A stretch of DNA of 64,000 nucleotides from DATCYX01 sp963714425 (GCA_963714425.1 CAVQOI010000001.1:124001-188000), one strand, 5' to 3'. Shown: positions 9,022 through 19,365, counted from the stretch's first letter. Program-made: numbers and translations. The notes: a model not told the origin generated them from the sequence alone.

Positions 9022-10512
9022 TTATTGAGAGGGCAGGTTGTAGTAATTGTAGACCGCACGTGATAGGTCCGCTACAAGCGCTGCTGCTGGATCCCAAATC
9101 AATTGTTCGGGGTGGTTTAAAAATATTACGAGAATGTAATTTCCGCCCGGCGTATATATAATCCCAGCGTCGCCTATCGTATTGATAACGCCATTAATGT
9201 CTGAAACCCAGCCATGCTTGTGAGCAATTTGTGTGGCCTCTGGAATGCCAGCCGTTAAGAGAACCGGCAATTTGTTGCCCTTCAGATAGTCAATCATTTC
9301 CTGGCATTCGGGCTGGGAAATTTCCGCGGGGAACAGCGCTTGAAGCGCCCCACCACCGGAGATTGCGCACTGGTAGATGTCTTCGAGCAGCATGCCAACA
9401 TCGGAGGGTGTAATCTGGTTGTAAGGGTCAGGGTCGGTGTTTACGTCGCTGCGCTGGTTTGCAGGCGTCTGGATGCGTGCCAAAAGTGGTGATCCGGCCG
9501 AAAAATACCCCGCCAGAAAAGTGTTTTGCAAACCAAGCGAATTCATGTCGTCCGTAACCAGGAGAGGCGCTCGTCCTGGATCTATGACGCGGTCCATCAA
9601 CCAGTCGGCAGCTTCGTTCCCGGATTTGGTAATCATGTCGTTGAGTAATTTGAGGGTCTCGGCATCAGTGTCTTCGCCCAGGCGACGATAGACCGAGATC
9701 ATGATTGGGATTTTGATGATGCTGGAGGCAGTGAAGGCGATGTCCGGTTGGGTTGTCAGCTCCTCGCCTTGTCGATAGGCAAAGTGGATTTCCTGAGCCG
9801 TTTGCAGATCGATCAGATAAACCCCAACCAATCCATCAAATCCATCGATATCGATGGTCTGCTGCATTAAGATTTTTAGATTTTGAAATGCCGGACGGGG
9901 CGCCGCCGTGCGTGCCAGCGGGAGGACCACCTGGTGCTGATTCAGTGAGCGCATGGCGTTGATGATCATGGGCAAAGCATTGTCGATGTCGAGGATCGTA
10001 CCCGGTGCCCCAATTTGGAAATTCACCGTGCCCACCACCGGTCGGGCAGGTGTGGGGAGTTGATCGTACCGGCTGGCGATTTCTTCTACTAAGTATGCAC
10101 GCAGCCGCGCTTCTGAGTAGGTAGAGCGCAAGGGGATTTCTTCTGGGGAGGAAGAGCGTCCCCAAAGGTAGTCCCAGTATCCGGCCCAGAAGGACTGCCG
10201 CGTGCGCACCAGGTCGGCAGCCGCCAGCATGCTCTCCAAATCGAGTCGAAAATCCACAACCCCTGGCGGGACCTGAATGTAATTATCGTTGTAAATGAGC
10301 TCGACAGGGTAAGAATAAGCTTCTAATAGGCGCTGTGCAGCTTGCTGGCGGTCCATTCCACCTACAGGAACGCCTGCAATTTTCAGCCCAGATGGAAAGT
10401 TGGCGCGTACACGGCTATAATTCGCCAGCTGCACCGCAGTCAGCACCAGAGCAGCAACCAAAAAGAAGGCGGAAATCCACCTTAATGGAGAAAACAGGCC
10501 ACGATTTCTCAT
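9022..10512 (-). CDS. Membrane-anchored serine hydrolase (beta-lactamase/PBP-like fold)
   Basis: About 496 residues. An N-terminal transmembrane helix (WISAFFLVAALVLTAVQLA) is followed by a YoaR/VanW-associated peptidoglycan-binding-like region (SGLKIAGVPVGGMDRQQAAQ, roughly residues 40-180), then a class-A beta-lactamase-like domain. Catalytic S264-x-x-K267 lies in TASSIIKIP; SGNEAADW is the SDN counterpart, and KHGW sits where KTG/KSG is expected, so that motif deviates. Known relatives are extracellular hydrolases or carboxypeptidases acting on cell wall or ester substrates, not necessarily resistance enzymes. Starts 27 bp after the C25/CHAT-like protease gene and may be the last protein of that operon. 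Confidence 0.85.
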   Translation of the reverse strand: MRNRGLFSPLRWISAFFLVAALVLTAVQLANYSRVRANFPSGLKIAGVPVGGMDRQQAAQRLLEAYSYPVELIYNDNYIQVPPGVVDFRLDLESMLAAADLVRTRQSFWAGYWDYLWGRSSSPEEIPLRSTYSEARLRAYLVEEIASRYDQLPTPARPVVGTVNFQIGAPGTILDIDNALPMIINAMRSLNQHQVVLPLARTAAPRPAFQNLKILMQQTIDIDGFDGLVGVYLIDLQTAQEIHFAYRQGEELTTQPDIAFTASSIIKIPIMISVYRRLGEDTDAETLKLLNDMITKSGNEAADWLMDRVIDPGRAPLLVTDDMNSLGLQNTFLAGYFSAGSPLLARIQTPANQRSDVNTDPDPYNQITPSDVGMLLEDIYQCAISGGGALQALFPAEISQPECQEMIDYLKGNKLPVLLTAGIPEATQIAHKHGWVSDINGVINTIGDAGIIYTPGGNYILVIFLNHPEQLIWDPAAALVADLSRAVYNYYNLPSQ

Positions 10513-10539
10513 GGCCTGTTATGATACCATAGCTACCCT

Positions 10540-13395
10540 CTAGCGGGATACAACCAGTTTCACCAATCTGTTCTGCCCGTCGAGTGTGAGACGTGCATAG
10601 TGCCGGTGGATGTGCGTTTCCCCATTTACTTCTTTGCTTAGGACAAGAATTGAACGCTGAGAGAGTGAGCCCTCAGGAGATGGGGTGTTGTCATCTTTCT
10701 CAGCTGAGGCGCTCTTGACAGAGGCTTTCACTTGCAACTGCCCTGTCGGGCAATCGTGACCCTTAGCAACGCACTCTGTGTGCTCGTGGCTCAATGAGAC
10801 ATGCGCTCCTGCCATGCCTGGTAGGTATTGTTCGACCACACTCTTTACGTATTCGATCATCTCCTGGGGTACTGGATTCTCCTGGTCCTCTTCACGTGCC
10901 CGGTCGCAGACGGTCTTCACACCGTTGGGCGGCTTGAGCGGGCGCATCACAGCGGGGAGAAACATACCCTTTACCTGCCGGATTTTTCCTAGGGGTTGGG
11001 CAAGAGGATCGCCATACAAGATAAAAGAGATCAATGTCTTTTGATCCTCACCATCCAGGTATCCCTGGCTGCGGTGCATCTCGCGCGCCAGGGTGAATTT
11101 TGCGCGTCTCAATGCTTCTCCTGCCGGGCTACCCTGCTTTAATGCGTTCCAAAATGCGTGTCCCAGGAAATCAGCAGCGGTGAGCGGGGTGCTGATCGAA
11201 CCATAAGCCGTGCAGGTTGAACCTACCACAGCCTGGCTACCAGACTGCAGGAATTTTAAAGCAATTGCCTCTTCAACTGTCTTTCCGACGATGTGTGCCC
11301 CATAGCACGCTTCGGTGAAAACGACCTCAGGGGCGTGCCCGCTGTTAATGATATCTTGAGGGCGAAGCGCAACAGGGTAGTCCAGGGATGCGTTCTCTGC
11401 ACTACTGAGCCCATTATTGGGATTTTGGGAAACGGCCTCGCTCTGCCCGTACCATTCCATTGCATCGACCAAGCCGTGCAAATTGAAGTAGGCCAACCTG
11501 CCAGATGGGATACGGTGCTCCGAGTTTTTATTGGCACTGAGGGGAGGTGAGTTGCGCAAAGCCTTTGGATCTCCGATCGGGCGAAAGACCAATTGTGATG
11601 CTTTGCGCCAAACAGCGGCTGTGTAGCCAAAACTGGGGTGTTTATGTCTGGAGCGTCCCAAAAAGCCAAGCTTGCGAACCAGCCAGCCCAGGAAGCGCAG
11701 CAGCCAGTTTCTCCGGTGGGATTTTCCCTGCCCAGCCAGAGCTGCATGACGTGTCTTGAGTGATGTCAGCAGAGCTATCAGGCTGCTAGCATCCCGAGAT
11801 GCACCTCCAGGCAGCCGACCCACAGGCCATTCAGGGATGAAGTAGTTCTCATCGCGAGTGGCATAGGGGTTATCTGAAGGCACGTAATCATCGGCATCGT
11901 CGATAGGGTTGGGGAGGTGGTGGAATGGCACGACTTCCGGCCCGCCCACGATCAAGACAGCACCGATCATTTCGCCATTTCGACCGAGGTGAGCGTCCAG
12001 GTCGGTGAGGCTGAGTTTTAACGACCAGGGGTCCGTTGGGCGCGCCGCGCGTACGTTTGGTGGGAAGCCTTCATCGGCAAAGAAGACGAGTGCTCGCCAG
12101 TCTCTTCGAGATCTCACCGCTTGGGCTAGCTCGTCAAGCTCCGCTTGAATTGTTGGAGCCTCGGTTCCGTATTGGGTGATCAGTCCCTGCCGTGTAGTCA
12201 TGATCACGTATACAGGGAAGCGACCATCCGTGCGCGCCAGGCCCGGTTGGTGCAATCGCTCAGCGACGCGCTCGAGTTCGACCTGGACAGATCGGAGCGT
12301 CTCAGGGATGGTCGTATAGATTGGCGGTGGGGGCAGTCTAATCTCCTGAGTTGATTCTTCTTGAGGAGACTCGTCCTCGTTTTCTAGCACGCTCCGATCC
12401 AAGCCTTTAGGCGTCAACTCTGGCAATTGCTCATAGAATTCCAGCTCGATTTCGTCTTCTACGATTGGTTCGCCAGCTGGGAGCTGGTTCCAGCCAAGGA
12501 CCGCTGACACTCGTGCGGGGATGGGCAAATCCAAGCTCAGCTCGAGTTGGTCGTGCCAGAGTACCCGATAGGGATGGTCGCTTCCCCATAACCGGGTGGC
12601 AACCTGACCGGTGAGGTCGCGCGCAGCCACTTTATGCAGAAGTGGAACTGCCTGGTCTGTGCGACCCCCCTCCATCAAGAGCTCCGCAAGGATCAACTGG
12701 AATTGCAAGCAATCGGGCCAGCGGTTGCGGTAATGCTCAGCCAGGCTGTTCAGGCTCTCTATGGGTGCATTCTTTGCTATCAACACACGCAGGTGAGTGA
12801 CCCCAACCAGTGGACTAAGCGCATCCGAGGCAAGAACCGGCAGTAATCCGGCTTCAACACTATCGAGGTCGCTGCTAGCCTTACTTGCTGATGGATTGGC
12901 TTGTAGTGCCAGTCTGGCTAAGCGGACAGGCTCGCTCCATGTTGAGCGTGTGGCTTCCAGTGCATCCTTTGGAGCATCCCCGGACTCCTCAGGAACGACT
13001 TTGCCTCCAAGGGCCAGCACCCAGGCAAGCGTTTCTTCTGTCCTCACCTGAGAACTGCGCGCAGGCCTGCGACCCAAGTTCGCCTGGTTTGCAGGCTTAG
13101 CTTGCAAAGCCTCTTCGGCTTGCAAGCGGGTACGAGTTGCCTCCAGGTACTCAGGATCTGTCTGGCACAACCTGACCAGGATAGGCAAAGCCTGGCTCGC
13201 ATGGCCCAAGCGCAATAAGATTTGGGCGTAGAGCAGGTTCGCGGGTAGATCTCCTGGAAAGGCAGTCAGCCAGCTCAGGCATGCCTGACGAGCGAAGCTC
13301 AATTGTTCCAGGCGAATGGCTGTATGGATCAGCCTGAGGAATAGCTGGCGACCGATTGGTCTGGCAGATGGAGTAATTTTTTGCATCGTTGTCAT
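10540..13395 (-). CDS. TPR plus caspase-like (C25 gingipain/CHAT type) cysteine protease
   Basis: 951 residues, no signal peptide seen. Residues about 1-290 are helical repeats of TPR type (RLIHTAIRLEQLSFARQACL; LLYAQILLRLGHASQALPIL). Residues about 400-800 form a clan CD caspase-fold peptidase: AVLIVGGPEVVPFHHLPNP, SDNPYATRDENYF and WPVGRLPGG are typical of peptidase C25 and CHAT relatives, with a His-Gly dyad at H640 (AYFNLHGLVD) and the catalytic Cys at C697 (TEACYGAH). The segment EEAIALKFLQSGSQAVVGS resembles the post-catalytic CHAT region. Residues 844-951 are a separate C-terminal domain that also occurs alone as the 88-aa protein encoded at 21713-21979. The giant TPR gene lies 38 bp upstream. 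By analogy with TPR-CHAT proteases, the TPR parts may gate protease activity; substrate unknown. Confidence 0.85.
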   Translation of the reverse strand: MTTMQKITPSARPIGRQLFLRLIHTAIRLEQLSFARQACLSWLTAFPGDLPANLLYAQILLRLGHASQALPILVRLCQTDPEYLEATRTRLQAEEALQAKPANQANLGRRPARSSQVRTEETLAWVLALGGKVVPEESGDAPKDALEATRSTWSEPVRLARLALQANPSASKASSDLDSVEAGLLPVLASDALSPLVGVTHLRVLIAKNAPIESLNSLAEHYRNRWPDCLQFQLILAELLMEGGRTDQAVPLLHKVAARDLTGQVATRLWGSDHPYRVLWHDQLELSLDLPIPARVSAVLGWNQLPAGEPIVEDEIELEFYEQLPELTPKGLDRSVLENEDESPQEESTQEIRLPPPPIYTTIPETLRSVQVELERVAERLHQPGLARTDGRFPVYVIMTTRQGLITQYGTEAPTIQAELDELAQAVRSRRDWRALVFFADEGFPPNVRAARPTDPWSLKLSLTDLDAHLGRNGEMIGAVLIVGGPEVVPFHHLPNPIDDADDYVPSDNPYATRDENYFIPEWPVGRLPGGASRDASSLIALLTSLKTRHAALAGQGKSHRRNWLLRFLGWLVRKLGFLGRSRHKHPSFGYTAAVWRKASQLVFRPIGDPKALRNSPPLSANKNSEHRIPSGRLAYFNLHGLVDAMEWYGQSEAVSQNPNNGLSSAENASLDYPVALRPQDIINSGHAPEVVFTEACYGAHIVGKTVEEAIALKFLQSGSQAVVGSTCTAYGSISTPLTAADFLGHAFWNALKQGSPAGEALRRAKFTLAREMHRSQGYLDGEDQKTLISFILYGDPLAQPLGKIRQVKGMFLPAVMRPLKPPNGVKTVCDRAREEDQENPVPQEMIEYVKSVVEQYLPGMAGAHVSLSHEHTECVAKGHDCPTGQLQVKASVKSASAEKDDNTPSPEGSLSQRSILVLSKEVNGETHIHRHYARLTLDGQNRLVKLVVSR

Positions 13396-13433
13396 CAGAT
13401 TGGATCTACCTATCCTATCGTTATCTATAGGGT

Positions 13434-16400
13434 TTACATGATCTGGCTGGCTTCGCGTGCCGTTTCACGCCGGTTGTGCACCAGGTTGAGGGCAACCACG
13501 GCACCCAACAGACGATGGACGCTGACGTCATCGGGTGCCAGATCAGCTGCACGCCGCAACATCTTCTCCGCGCCGACGTAGTCTTTGATATCCTTGAGTG
13601 CAATACCGATTAGGTGATAGGCACGGTGGTCGTGGGGGGCTACGGTGATAGCCTGCCGGTAAGCATTCAATGCTTGATTATGCTGCCTGCGTTCCTGGTG
13701 GACATGCCCGATCTCTAGGTGGGCTTCCACCAGGTCTGGCGCAGCATGGATGGCTTCGCTCAGATGGTGAATGGCCTGGTCGAGCTGCCCAGTACGGCGT
13801 AGCAATCGCCCGAGCAGGAAATGCAGTCTGGCTTGATCGGCGTTCGGTAATGTCACCTGGCTCTCTGGCAGCCTCAGCGCTCGTTGAGCAGCCTGGATCG
13901 CAGCATCGCTCTGCCCAGCGCCTTCAAGAAGCTCTGCTTGCAAGGCAAGCACTCGGGCTTCCTCTGGATAGTGATCAGCAAGCGATTGGGCAGCTTGCAA
14001 GGCGGCCTCGTGCCCGTGCGCCCGGCGCAGCAATCGTACTCGCTCTATCGAGAGAGGCAGGGGTTCAGAGCTAATCGGCATCGCTTTTTCCAGTGTTGCT
14101 AATGCCTCATCTGGTCTGTCCAGGTCGTTGAGGGCGCGCGCCAGGAGCAGCAATGCATCAGGATTATCTGGTTCGATCCGCAAGGCGGCTTGTGCACGGC
14201 TCTGTGCGCCGCGTGGATTATCTGCCTGAAGTGCAATTTCGCCGCGCAGGAGCAGGGGTGATACCTGGTTTGGTGCCAGAGTTACTCCACGTTCTGCATG
14301 CATAGCAGCTTGGTCGAGGTCCCCAAGGCTCTGGTATGCCTTTGCCATCCAAACCCAGGGTGTTGCTTGATCAGATTGGACCTGTGTGGCTTGCTCGAAA
14401 ACCTGCACAGCTTTACTCGCAGAGCCCTTGCGCAGGTAGATCTGACCCAGCGCCAGAAGCGCATCTGAGTTTGCGGGCTCGTACTTGATTGCCTGTTCCA
14501 GATGGGCTGTGGCAGCGTCGAGGTCACTGTGATCACCGAGGTTATCTCCAGCGAGATAGATCTCGGCAGCCAGAGCATGCCATTGCGGCTCGTCCGGCCA
14601 TAGGTTCAACGCATTAAGGATAGCCTGCAGAGCGCTCTCCCGGTCAGAAACACGGTTGCCATTGTTATGAAACAGACAAGCCTTCAAAGCATTGATAAGC
14701 GGTGCGATCTCATTGAAATTGATATCGGAGCGATGGCGGCGGTAAACCGTCGGTTGGTTGAGCACATCGGTTGCAGCATGTATAGCCGCCATAGCCTGGC
14801 GTGGTTTTTCTTCTGCAAGTGCCAGAGCTAATTGAAGCAACACGAGGGGGTGCTGCGGGTAGTCTCTGGCAGCCAGGCCGGCTTGAGCCAGCTCGCCTAC
14901 CTGGCGCAGGCATGCAACCCGCGCTGCAGTATCGTCTGGAGTAGAAGGTAAACTCGCCAGAGCTTGCGCTGCATCACCGCTTGGTAAGAAGGCGCTATTG
15001 GCGCGGACACGCCAGCGCTGGATGTGGGTCTGTGGATCGGTCCATTTATTGATCCGTGGGTTGGCGGTTGCCTCATTAGCGCTGCCATCCTGGTTTCTGA
15101 CAGAGGGCTTGCCCCAATTCGTTACCAATGTTTCCGCCTTAGAAATGAGAAGCTCGACCTTGTTGCGGGTTTCTTCTGATGTCGCCTCAGGTTCATTCGC
15201 GTGTTGAACAGCGTCCAACGCCAGGCACAGGCGTGAGAATTCTGCCCGTAGTACCAGTGTTCGGGCGTATTCGAAGTATGCGCGCGGTTCAAATGGGGTT
15301 TCCTGCATTACACGCTCGTACAATTGCAGGGCTACCTGCCATTGGCTGAGTTCAAGGGCAGACCGCGCTGCGGATCGGATCAGGGCGACCGGTAATAGAG
15401 CGGGATCTCCCATTATCTTGATAGTATTCTCCAAGGCTTCATTGGGAGATTGGGAGCCATCGCGGTGTTGCAGCAGGCGTGCCTGGATCGCCAGCAAGCG
15501 GGCATTTTCAGGCGCAATCTCAAGAACCCGTACCAATTCCTCAACGGCGCCTCGCTCATCGCCTGCTTCGATGGCAAGCTCTGCGCGCAGGGCATGGTAA
15601 TCCAAAAGCACTTCGTCCTCCACCTGCTCTGAGGGCTCAGAGGGCGGGAGAGGCCCGTCCAAATACGCCTGCGCCTGGGCGGTCTGCAGCAACGCAAGCG
15701 ACAGATCAGCAGCCAGTGTGCGGGCTCGCATGGCCTGGGTGATGGAAACGCTCAGTTCTACCATTTGGTCAGCATGTGCCAATGCAGACGGCAGGTCGCC
15801 AGCCGATCGATAAATTAAGGCTGCACGAGAGTGCAGGTCAGGGTCATGCGGATTCAGGCTCATGGCTGTGACCAAGCTGGCAAGCGCTTCACGAGTATTC
15901 CCAGGCATATCAGTCGTTTCACTCGTGGAGAATCCCAACTCCAGGAGAATATTTGCTTTCTCCAGATGGAGGTTAGGCTCGTCTGGGTTGATGGCAATTG
16001 CCTGATCCATTGCCTCAAGCGCACCTTGCAGATCGCCAACCTGGTAACGTGCACCACTCAAAGAGATCAGCATTTCCAGGATGCTGGGGCTGGCGGGGTC
16101 GCCATTTCCGGCACCAGCTTCCAGAGCGCGTTCCAGACAGCCGACAGCATCAAGCGGCTCACCCAGCAGTAACAGTCCTTGAGCAGCTTGGTAGAGGTTC
16201 AAGGCTGGGCTGTATGCAGCTGCTCCCTCAGGATCGGACAGGTTGGACAAGGCAATCAATGCAGCCTGTGGATCACCTTCATCCACATTTAGCTTTGCCA
16301 ACCTCACCCACATATCGCCCCGTTCTGGTGCATGAGCAGTAGCCCGCTCCAGGGCAGCCCGCGCTTCGGTTTTAGCCTGTGGCAAATTCACCCCGGGGCG

Positions 16401-19028
16401 CTCAATCAAGCTGAGTGTTTGATTTGCGAACCAGCCCATATTGTCGACATCAGCCGGCGCAAGACTCAACGCCAACTGTGCTGCCTGGTAGGCATCCGAT
16501 GTCAGGCCTGCAGCGTCATAGGCTTCGGAAAGGCAGCGATAGACATGGGGGTTAGTTTGATCGACTTGGCTGGCCTCTTGCAATGCGGCGATAGCCGTTT
16601 CAAATTGCCCAAGCTTTTGGGCAACCTCACCCAATCCCACGCATAAGCGCGCCTGCCAGACAGGATCTTTGGATAATTCACTCTCCAGGGCATCGCGGAA
16701 TGCCTCCATTGCTGGGAGCAACTGTTGGTCAGCTGCTAGTGCTTCAGCAAGGAGGGCATTCGCTTCTTCGTGCGAGGGATCAATCGCTTGCGCCTGGTGG
16801 ATGGCAGAAATTGCTTCCTCCAGGGATGCCTGGCGATCATTCTGAGCATTCAGCGCCAAATGGATGCGTGCATATTCCAGGTAAGGAATTGGATCGTGCA
16901 ACCCGGTATTTATCAGGGATTTCAGTGGGTCCAGCGCTGCGGATATCTCGCCCAGCGATAGCAAAACCTGCGCATAGTTGTATGCAATATCTGCATCGGC
17001 TCGAGACCTATGATAAGCGCTCTGCAAGATCTGCCTTGCATCGGGCAAATGTCCTAACTCAACCAGAGTTTGCCCAAGAGAGAGGGCGATCTGGTCGGTA
17101 AGGCGGCGAGATGGCACGCCAAGCGAGAGCTGACCCTTCCATATGGCGCTCGATTGAACTGGGGATGGGAGATCATCCGCGAGAGATGCCGCCTTTCGCA
17201 AGCAGGTTAGAGCCTGTGTTGCAGCACCCTGCTCAAGATAGCTCTCTCCCAAGGCGAGCTGGATCTCCGGCAGGTCAGGCGCAGACAGGGCGGCTGCCTG
17301 GAGCGTCTCATGGGATTTCTCTTTCTGCTCGATTGCCCGGTATTGCTTTGAGAGCGCCAACCAGGGAGCAGACACCTCAGCTGCAAGCTGTGTGGCTCGT
17401 TGCAGATAATCCACAGAATTTTCGATATCGCTCACTGCAGCTCGGGATTGCCCCAGGAGCATCCAGGCCAGACCGTCACTTTCATCCTGTTGAATAAGCT
17501 GCTGGCAAATTTGCTCTGCCTGTCCTGGTTGTCCAGCGTAAAGAGAGCATGCAGCCAAATCACGAAGATCATCGGATGATGGGGATTCAGTACGATCCAA
17601 CAACACACTACGCTCTTGCAAAGCAGCTGGCCAATCTCCAGCGAGCTCCAGACTTTCGGCCAGCAGGCGCCGGATGTCTGGGTTCTGCGGGAGGTGGGCG
17701 ACTGCCAAATGAGCAGCCTGGACCGCAAATGCAGGTTGGCATGCGACCAAACGGGCTTGTGCAAGCTGTGCCAGCAAGCGCGGGTCATTAGGCGAGTGGC
17801 GTAATGCCAACTCAGCAGCTTGGGCGGCATCGAAAGCGGCGTCAACCTGGAGCAGTATACTGCTCAATTCAGGGCTGGTTATCGACAGAGGTAAAGTTGT
17901 CGCGCTCTCTCCCACTTCAAGAGCCTGGAGTGCTACTTGTCGTGCGTATTCCTTTCTATCTTGGAGAAGAGCCAGTCGGGCATGTGCGAGCAAGATACCT
18001 GCATGTGGTGTTTCAATATTATTTTCTGCCAGGTATGTTTGGGCATCCGAATAACGGCCTAAATCCAGCAAGGTAAATACCAATCCCGTAAGGTGATCTG
18101 CCGATTCCGGTGCGAGCTGGAATGCCTGCTCCCACGCTGCCAAAGATGCCTCAGCACCATCTTTTTTGGAGACCAACTGTGCGGTCTGAGCTGCCAATTC
18201 TGACTGCAAATGGCGAGCAGCCAGACCTGCTCCTTCCAGGCTGGATAACGCTTGGACGAGGTCGTCTGCCAACCGGTGCAGATTAGCTGTTCGCAGCATC
18301 TTTTCAATTTGTCCCAGCTCGTTTATACGGTCCATACCGCCTGCGGGCATTATTCCGGCGACAGTTGGCTCACGGTGTAACGCAGCAAGAGCCAACGGGG
18401 GAGCCAGGTCTGGGCGGAAACGGTGGATCTGGCTTAGTAACGTAAGACGCTCGTTTCGCGGCAGATCGTTAAGCAGCTCATTGAGGGCTTCGGCATGTGC
18501 TTGAGGAGGAAGTGGGTTTGCAAGGAGCGCAAACAAGGCAGGATTTACCCCAGGTCGCACTTGGTCATCGACGTCCAAAGAGAAAGCTGCCTGGATGAAT
18601 TCTGCTGGATCGGGCACAATGGCGTAAGTGCATGCGAGAGTTGTAAGGGTAATCCTGCCATTCTTGCGAAGGATTGCTTCCCAAGAAGCAGAGGAGCGGC
18701 GCGCATCCCGCAGCTGTAACGCGGCCAGGCCTGATCGTGCCAGGTCGGAAGCTCCTTCTGTGGAGGGATGCTTCTCGAGATCGACCTCCATCATAGGAGT
18801 GAGGCTGAGCTCTCCTGGGGTAAGATGTATGTCCAATTCCACCAGTGCCAGCGCAGCAGGAGAGAAGTCGCGTTCAAGGCCAGATTTGCTCTCCAATGCG
18901 CGCTGCCCAAGATTCCCAGCCAGGCTCCCCCACACAACAGGGTCGAAGCTTAATGCTGAGAACACCCATGGCCAATCGGCTTCGGGTAAAAGTTGTTTTA
19001 TCGCGGAGATGAAGGATACGATAGTCAT
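13434..19028 (-). CDS. Giant TPR-repeat protein
   Basis: About 1,864 residues, made almost entirely of tetratricopeptide repeats (for example WVWMAKAYQSLGDLDQAAMH, LLALGQIYLRKGSASKAVQV, MWVRLAKLNVDEGDPQAALI); I estimate several tens of repeats. No catalytic motif, signal peptide or membrane helix is seen, so it is probably a cytoplasmic scaffold. ATG 19028 starts MTIVSFISAIKQLLPE; a longer in-frame extension to 19094 would overlap the upstream gene and is unlikely. Sits between a small membrane protein (13 bp gap) and the caspase-like protease gene (38 bp gap), which itself has TPRs, suggesting the two proteins form a TPR-mediated complex. Numerous opposite-strand open frames here are codon-bias shadows. 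Confidence 0.9.
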   Translation of the reverse strand: MTIVSFISAIKQLLPEADWPWVFSALSFDPVVWGSLAGNLGQRALESKSGLERDFSPAALALVELDIHLTPGELSLTPMMEVDLEKHPSTEGASDLARSGLAALQLRDARRSSASWEAILRKNGRITLTTLACTYAIVPDPAEFIQAAFSLDVDDQVRPGVNPALFALLANPLPPQAHAEALNELLNDLPRNERLTLLSQIHRFRPDLAPPLALAALHREPTVAGIMPAGGMDRINELGQIEKMLRTANLHRLADDLVQALSSLEGAGLAARHLQSELAAQTAQLVSKKDGAEASLAAWEQAFQLAPESADHLTGLVFTLLDLGRYSDAQTYLAENNIETPHAGILLAHARLALLQDRKEYARQVALQALEVGESATTLPLSITSPELSSILLQVDAAFDAAQAAELALRHSPNDPRLLAQLAQARLVACQPAFAVQAAHLAVAHLPQNPDIRRLLAESLELAGDWPAALQERSVLLDRTESPSSDDLRDLAACSLYAGQPGQAEQICQQLIQQDESDGLAWMLLGQSRAAVSDIENSVDYLQRATQLAAEVSAPWLALSKQYRAIEQKEKSHETLQAAALSAPDLPEIQLALGESYLEQGAATQALTCLRKAASLADDLPSPVQSSAIWKGQLSLGVPSRRLTDQIALSLGQTLVELGHLPDARQILQSAYHRSRADADIAYNYAQVLLSLGEISAALDPLKSLINTGLHDPIPYLEYARIHLALNAQNDRQASLEEAISAIHQAQAIDPSHEEANALLAEALAADQQLLPAMEAFRDALESELSKDPVWQARLCVGLGEVAQKLGQFETAIAALQEASQVDQTNPHVYRCLSEAYDAAGLTSDAYQAAQLALSLAPADVDNMGWFANQTLSLIERPGVNLPQAKTEARAALERATAHAPERGDMWVRLAKLNVDEGDPQAALIALSNLSDPEGAAAYSPALNLYQAAQGLLLLGEPLDAVGCLERALEAGAGNGDPASPSILEMLISLSGARYQVGDLQGALEAMDQAIAINPDEPNLHLEKANILLELGFSTSETTDMPGNTREALASLVTAMSLNPHDPDLHSRAALIYRSAGDLPSALAHADQMVELSVSITQAMRARTLAADLSLALLQTAQAQAYLDGPLPPSEPSEQVEDEVLLDYHALRAELAIEAGDERGAVEELVRVLEIAPENARLLAIQARLLQHRDGSQSPNEALENTIKIMGDPALLPVALIRSAARSALELSQWQVALQLYERVMQETPFEPRAYFEYARTLVLRAEFSRLCLALDAVQHANEPEATSEETRNKVELLISKAETLVTNWGKPSVRNQDGSANEATANPRINKWTDPQTHIQRWRVRANSAFLPSGDAAQALASLPSTPDDTAARVACLRQVGELAQAGLAARDYPQHPLVLLQLALALAEEKPRQAMAAIHAATDVLNQPTVYRRHRSDINFNEIAPLINALKACLFHNNGNRVSDRESALQAILNALNLWPDEPQWHALAAEIYLAGDNLGDHSDLDAATAHLEQAIKYEPANSDALLALGQIYLRKGSASKAVQVFEQATQVQSDQATPWVWMAKAYQSLGDLDQAAMHAERGVTLAPNQVSPLLLRGEIALQADNPRGAQSRAQAALRIEPDNPDALLLLARALNDLDRPDEALATLEKAMPISSEPLPLSIERVRLLRRAHGHEAALQAAQSLADHYPEEARVLALQAELLEGAGQSDAAIQAAQRALRLPESQVTLPNADQARLHFLLGRLLRRTGQLDQAIHHLSEAIHAAPDLVEAHLEIGHVHQERRQHNQALNAYRQAITVAPHDHRAYHLIGIALKDIKDYVGAEKMLRRAADLAPDDVSVHRLLGAVVALNLVHNRRETAREASQIM

Positions 19029-19041
19029 ATTGGCACTTTGC

Positions 19042-19365
19042 TTAATAGATTTGTAACGCCAGCCAGGCGGCAGCAACCATGACCAACAGCCCAAAAACGG
19101 TCAGAAATACTCCCACTCCGGCAGCTGTTCGGATTAACTGATTCATGGCATCCAGCAGCGAGGTTGCATTACCCACCAAGCCAGCGACCTCTTCGGCTAA
19201 TCCTTTCTGAGCCAGTCGAGTGGTCTGAGCGGCAAGGGTGTGAATATCTTTGCCTGAAGCCCGGGTTGTAAGGATGACTATTCCGGTCACGGTAGATGCC
19301 ATTCCTAGAAAAAACAGGATCATGGCCATTACGATCAAGACTTCGAAAGTGAGGGTTGGGGACAT
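19042..19365 (-). CDS. Small two-helix membrane protein
   Basis: About 107 residues from ATG 19365, which has GAGGT five bases upstream; the open frame extends to 19434 but without a better start. Helix 1 is VLIVMAMILFFLGMASTVTG, then an amphipathic linker of roughly 50 residues (TTRLAQKGLAEEVAGLVGNA), then helix 2 VGVFLTVFGLLVMVAAAWLA. Not a family I recognise. Located 13 bp upstream of the giant TPR gene, so it could be the membrane anchor of the TPR/protease complex (inference). Confidence 0.7.
   Translation of the reverse strand: MSPTLTFEVLIVMAMILFFLGMASTVTGIVILTTRASGKDIHTLAAQTTRLAQKGLAEEVAGLVGNATSLLDAMNQLIRTAAGVGVFLTVFGLLVMVAAAWLALQIY

Noticed and set aside
9022..10512. Serine hydrolase as an antibiotic-resistance beta-lactamase
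   Set aside because: It has a membrane anchor and peptidoglycan-binding-like region, and its KTG position is KHG; wall or ester hydrolysis is more likely.
10540..13395. A type III-E CRISPR (Craspase-like) TPR-CHAT effector
   Set aside because: No CRISPR array, no Cas7-type protein and no spacer-like repeats are present; the protease motifs are closer to gingipain-type C25.
13434..19028. Many plus-strand open frames of 60-140 codons opposite the giant TPR gene
   Set aside because: They are shadows of a GC-rich, repetitive coding sequence; none has a ribosome-binding site, family motif or consistent layout.
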